64,000 bases of DNA from positions 1,681,013 to 1,745,012 of the forward strand of contig NZ_CP015101.1 in assembly GCF_002214465.1 (NCBI RefSeq). Reading direction: 5' to 3'. This document shows positions 61,175 to 64,000 of the stretch, in pieces. Position numbers and translations under genes: made by a program. How positions within the stretch are numbered: position 1 is the first letter of the stretch; each line of letters opens with the position of its first letter. The notes under the pieces are model-generated. The model did not search any database. It saw nothing but the letters and a program-made list of their open reading frames with translations, and was not told where the DNA came from. This DNA is from Thermococcus barossii (GTDB taxonomy: Archaea; Methanobacteriota_B; Thermococci; Thermococcales; Thermococcaceae).

Positions 61175-62155
61175 ATGCACGCGACTCTGAGGGAGATAAG
61201 GAGAAACCCCGAGGGAATACTCATTGCCCAGAGGGCCTTCGAGGAGTTCGTAACCAGTCACGACTTCCGGTTACCGAGAGAGGTACTCTACACGGGCTGT
61301 GGCAGCTCACACTTCCTGTCGCAGCCGCTGGCCATGGCAACCACCCGCCTCGCGGGCAGGGGGTTCAGCGCCCCCTGCTCCGAACTTCTGTATTCGCGCG
61401 AGTGGTATCCGATAGGAAGGCCTGAGCTCCTCGTCGCCATCTCCCGCTCCGGCGAGACCACCGAAGCCATAAAGGCCCTCGACGCCCTGAATGTTCCCCG
61501 ATTTGCGCTCACCGCCTACGAGAGCACACTCTCGAAGAAAGCCGACTACGCGCTGATAGTTCCAGCCACGGAGGAGAGCGTCGTCATGACCCACTCCTTT
61601 ACTGCCTTTTACTTCGCGTTCATTCAGCTCCTCCTGCACTCCCGCGGTCTTGAAACCTACGACGCTGGCCTTGTCAAGTCGCTGACTGAGGAAGTCCTGG
61701 GGCGCGAGGAACACATCAGGGAAATCGTCAACGGCTTTGACTTCAGAAACGTCATCTTCCTCGGCTCGGGCATACTCTATCCGGTGGCCCTAGAGGCCAT
61801 GCTCAAGATGAAGGAGATGGCCCTCTTCTGGAGCGAGGCTTACCAGACCTTCGAGGTGAGGCACGGTTTCAAGTCCATAGCGGACGGGGGTACACTGGTC
61901 GTTCTCCTCGTCGATGAGCCCTTCAAGTGGCACGAGAAGCTTACAAAAGAGTTCCAGGGGCAAAAAGCAAGGGTTCTCACCGTTGGGAGGCACGATGCTG
62001 GAGCCGATTACTTTATCGAGGTTCCGGGGCTGAGTCCACCGGCTAACGTGGTTCTCTACCTCCCCGTAATCCAGTTTCTCGCCTACTACAAGGCCGTTGA
62101 GCGTGGACTCAATCCGGACCGGCCGAGGTTTCTGAGCAAGGTGGTGACGTGGTGA
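61175..62155 (+). CDS. glmD: Glucosamine-6-phosphate deaminase (SIS-domain GlmD)
   Basis: A 326-residue SIS-domain enzyme with two SIS repeats: [22 protein letters not shown] and [17 protein letters not shown] in the first, [22 protein letters not shown] in the second. It resembles the isomerase domain of GlmS without the glutaminase, as in the characterised T. kodakarensis GlmD. It deaminates glucosamine-6-phosphate to fructose-6-phosphate and ammonia. Starts right after the importer, GGGGGTGGTTGA before ATG. The kinase supplying its substrate is not in view. Confidence 0.88.
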   Translation: MHATLREIRRNPEGILIAQRAFEEFVTSHDFRLPREVLYTGCGSSHFLSQPLAMATTRLAGRGFSAPCSELLYSREWYPIGRPELLVAISRSGETTEAIKALDALNVPRFALTAYESTLSKKADYALIVPATEESVVMTHSFTAFYFAFIQLLLHSRGLETYDAGLVKSLTEEVLGREEHIREIVNGFDFRNVIFLGSGILYPVALEAMLKMKEMALFWSEAYQTFEVRHGFKSIADGGTLVVLLVDEPFKWHEKLTKEFQGQKARVLTVGRHDAGADYFIEVPGLSPPANVVLYLPVIQFLAYYKAVERGLNPDRPRFLSKVVTW

Positions 62156-62160
62156 TGATA

Positions 62161-64000
62161 ATGAGGGTCGAGCACGACGGCAGGGTTTACATCATCAACG
62201 GCGAGAGGGTTGTGATCTACGGTGGAACGCTCCAGTTCTTCCGCGTTTCGAAAAGGCACTGGCGGGACAGACTGGAGAGGATGAAGAGGCACGGCCTCAA
62301 CACTGTGGATACCTACGTCGCCTGGAACTGGCACGAGCCCGGGCCCGGAAACTTCGACTTCACGGGCGAAACGGTCCCGGAGAGGGACTTGGTCGGCTTC
62401 CTTGAGCTGGTTCAGGAGCTGGAGATGCACGCAATCGTCAGGCCCGGCCCCTACATCTGCGGCGAGTGGAGGAACGGCGGAATTCCCGACTGGCTCATCA
62501 AGGAGCACCCCGAGATACTCGCCAGGGGGCCGGACGGGCCCCTGCCCGGGGACATCTACTACCCGCCGATAACATACCTTCACCCGACTTACCTTGGGGC
62601 CGTCTCAAGGTGGTACGATGCCGTTCTGCCCGTGATCAGGGACTACCTGTACACCAGAGGGGGGCCGATAATAAGCGTCTCCATAGACGACGAGCCCTCC
62701 TACTGGGAGACCATCTTTCAGCCCTTCCTGACCGACTACAACGAGGTCATCACCCGCCCGGGCGGCCTCTGGGAGGAGTGGCTCAGGTCCAACTACTCCC
62801 TCGATGAGCTGAGCGAGCGCTACGGAAGGCCAATCGGGGACTACTCCGAGGTCTACGCGCCGGCGAGCGAGAGCGAACCGTTGCCGAAGATACTCGACTG
62901 GCACCGCTTCAAGATATGGATGATAAACCGCTACGTCGAGGTTCTCTACGCCCACCTCAAGCGCTATATCGACGTTCCGATTAGCATACTCGACCCCTAC
63001 CTTCTCCTGGCGGCGTGGAAACACTTCTACCGCTACGTGAGGGAGAGGAACCTCGACATACACCTCTGGACCGAGTTCTGGTACTCCTTCTACCGCTCCT
63101 TCGACTTCAAGGAGGACAGGCTCGGGCACCTCTACTACAAGACCGGAATCTACCGCTTCTACCAGAAGAGACTCGAAACGCCGCCCCTCAGCATAGAGAC
63201 CCAGGCCTCGCTGGCCCACACGATAGAGCCCGACGAGGCGGAGTTACTCTACGCCCTCCTGCCCGCCCTGGGCATTCACAACGTCAACTACTACCTCTAC
63301 GTCGGCGGTGAAAATCCGAGGGGCTACGAGTCCCACAACGGAATCACCTGGGACGTCTACTCGCCGATAGGCCTCGATGGAAGCGAAAGGCCCCACGTCG
63401 AGCCGATTAAATGGCTCGGCGAGTTCCTGCTCAACAACCCAGAATTCATCACCTCCGAGCTAAAGCCGGGGGTTGCCTTCGGGGCCTACGAGCCCTACGA
63501 GGCGGTTTCGCTGTTCGGCCTCAGGAAAAACCTTGAGGAGAGCGTCAACCTCAACGAGTACCTGCTTGGAGAGCGCGGGCTTTTGACGCTTTTGGCCATG
63601 AGCAACGTCCCCTTTGACGTCCTCGACCTTGAAGAGGCGAGCGTTGAGGAGATGCTCTCCTACGACCAGCTCTGGATCTACAGCCTCGACTTCATGGCCC
63701 GGGACGTTCAGGACAAGCTCGTGGAGTTCGTTGCCAGAGGCGGGAACCTCGTAATCCTCCCGATGCTCCCCCACCTCGACGAGAGCCTGAGTCCTTACTC
63801 GGCTCTGGCGGATTTCCTGGGGGTGGAGGTTGAGAGGGTCGAGGCGAGGGACAACTTTAGGCTCATACCTTTCGTCAGCGTTTCCTCGGACGGGATAGAC
63901 CGGATGATAACCCGAAACGTCGTCAGGGAAGTTAGGGGAGGAACTCCCATAGCCTTCGCCAACGGTAAGCCCGTCGGGGCGCTCGTTCGGAAGGGGAAGG
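62161..64000 (+). CDS. glmA: Exo-beta-D-glucosaminidase, partial (3' end beyond the window)
   Basis: The first 613 codons of an enzyme with about 786 residues in T. kodakarensis. GH35-type TIM-barrel: acid/base Glu178 in SVSIDDEPS and nucleophile Glu346 in LSIETQAS, each one residue off the reported Glu179/Glu347. It removes glucosamine from the non-reducing end of chitosan oligosaccharides. No signal peptide, so it is cytoplasmic and acts after import and Dac. ATG 62161 follows GGTGAT; ATG 62155, which overlaps glmD, is an alternative. Runs off at 64000 without a stop. Confidence 0.92.
   Translation, partial: MRVEHDGRVYIINGERVVIYGGTLQFFRVSKRHWRDRLERMKRHGLNTVDTYVAWNWHEPGPGNFDFTGETVPERDLVGFLELVQELEMHAIVRPGPYICGEWRNGGIPDWLIKEHPEILARGPDGPLPGDIYYPPITYLHPTYLGAVSRWYDAVLPVIRDYLYTRGGPIISVSIDDEPSYWETIFQPFLTDYNEVITRPGGLWEEWLRSNYSLDELSERYGRPIGDYSEVYAPASESEPLPKILDWHRFKIWMINRYVEVLYAHLKRYIDVPISILDPYLLLAAWKHFYRYVRERNLDIHLWTEFWYSFYRSFDFKEDRLGHLYYKTGIYRFYQKRLETPPLSIETQASLAHTIEPDEAELLYALLPALGIHNVNYYLYVGGENPRGYESHNGITWDVYSPIGLDGSERPHVEPIKWLGEFLLNNPEFITSELKPGVAFGAYEPYEAVSLFGLRKNLEESVNLNEYLLGERGLLTLLAMSNVPFDVLDLEEASVEEMLSYDQLWIYSLDFMARDVQDKLVEFVARGGNLVILPMLPHLDESLSPYSALADFLGVEVERVEARDNFRLIPFVSVSSDGIDRMITRNVVREVRGGTPIAFANGKPVGALVRKGK

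Noticed and set aside
58289-61261. Minus-strand frames opposite the importer permease and ATPase genes
   Set aside because: Each mirrors a strongly identified ABC gene on the plus strand; no independent support.

Overview
The window is chromosomal DNA of a hyperthermophilic archaeon of the order Thermococcales, most likely a Thermococcus. The evidence is the gene content: ADP-forming acyl-CoA synthetase alpha subunit, M32 carboxypeptidase with P. furiosus numbering, pyrrolidone-carboxylate peptidase, a CGP-CTERM sorting tail, and a Dac/GlmD/GlmA chitin-degradation cluster. The signals agree: GGTGGT/GGAGGTG ribosome-binding sites, TATA boxes about 25 nt upstream of starts, many GTG/TTG starts, and ATGA overlaps. 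No rRNA, tRNA, CRISPR array or transposase was recognised.

Layout. 1-43: start of a leftward winged-helix regulator, cut by the edge. 246-1655: acyl-CoA synthetase. 1849-2432: AT-rich pair of small membrane proteins. 2466-3750: trpS behind a Trp-containing leader ORF. 3743-6223: membrane protein, FAH-family enzyme and two lipoprotein genes, the second frameshifted. 6573-8847: OPT transporter and partner. 8889-11354: leftward RNA methyltransferase, permuted GTPase, TIGR04076 protein. 11447-17730: five-gene type IV pilus/Tad-like machine (DUF515, exported protein, ATPase, two TadC proteins). 17707-18775: FKBP isomerase and DUF2118. 18845-22784: DUF4129/MoxR/DUF58 operon. 22781-25267: PfkB kinase and M32 carboxypeptidase.

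25275-27233 is a lone AT-rich gene for a winged-helix, PIN-nuclease-like, coiled-coil, two-TM protein; it looks acquired and defence-like. 27336-37010 is housekeeping: ASCH protein, flavoprotein reductase, Pcp, COG2433 nuclease, a membrane gene carrying an exact 75-bp tandem duplication, a regulator/membrane pair, CPBP protease, TtuA-like tRNA thiolase, degenerate RecA-like protein and M50 protease.

37060-52179 is a surface-glycan and sulfate-activation region. It holds GT2, GalU and Ugd; then AT-rich, apparently imported genes (two GT4 enzymes, a second nucleotide-sugar dehydrogenase, an AlkP-superfamily hydrolase). A leftward run follows: RHH regulator, Sat, DHH phosphoesterase, AlkP-superfamily protein, APS kinase, TauE transporter and Wzx-like flippase. 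The last set makes PAPS but shows no PAPS reductase and ends in a flippase, which suggests sulfation of an exported polysaccharide.

52330-64000 is the chitooligosaccharide cluster: deacetylase (dac), an embedded VapBC pair, GH1 beta-glycosidase, a Dpp-type ABC importer with a CGP-CTERM binding protein, GlmD and GlmA, the last running off the end. The importer brings in oligosaccharides, Dac removes acetyl groups, GlmA releases glucosamine, and GlmD deaminates glucosamine-6-phosphate toward glycolysis.
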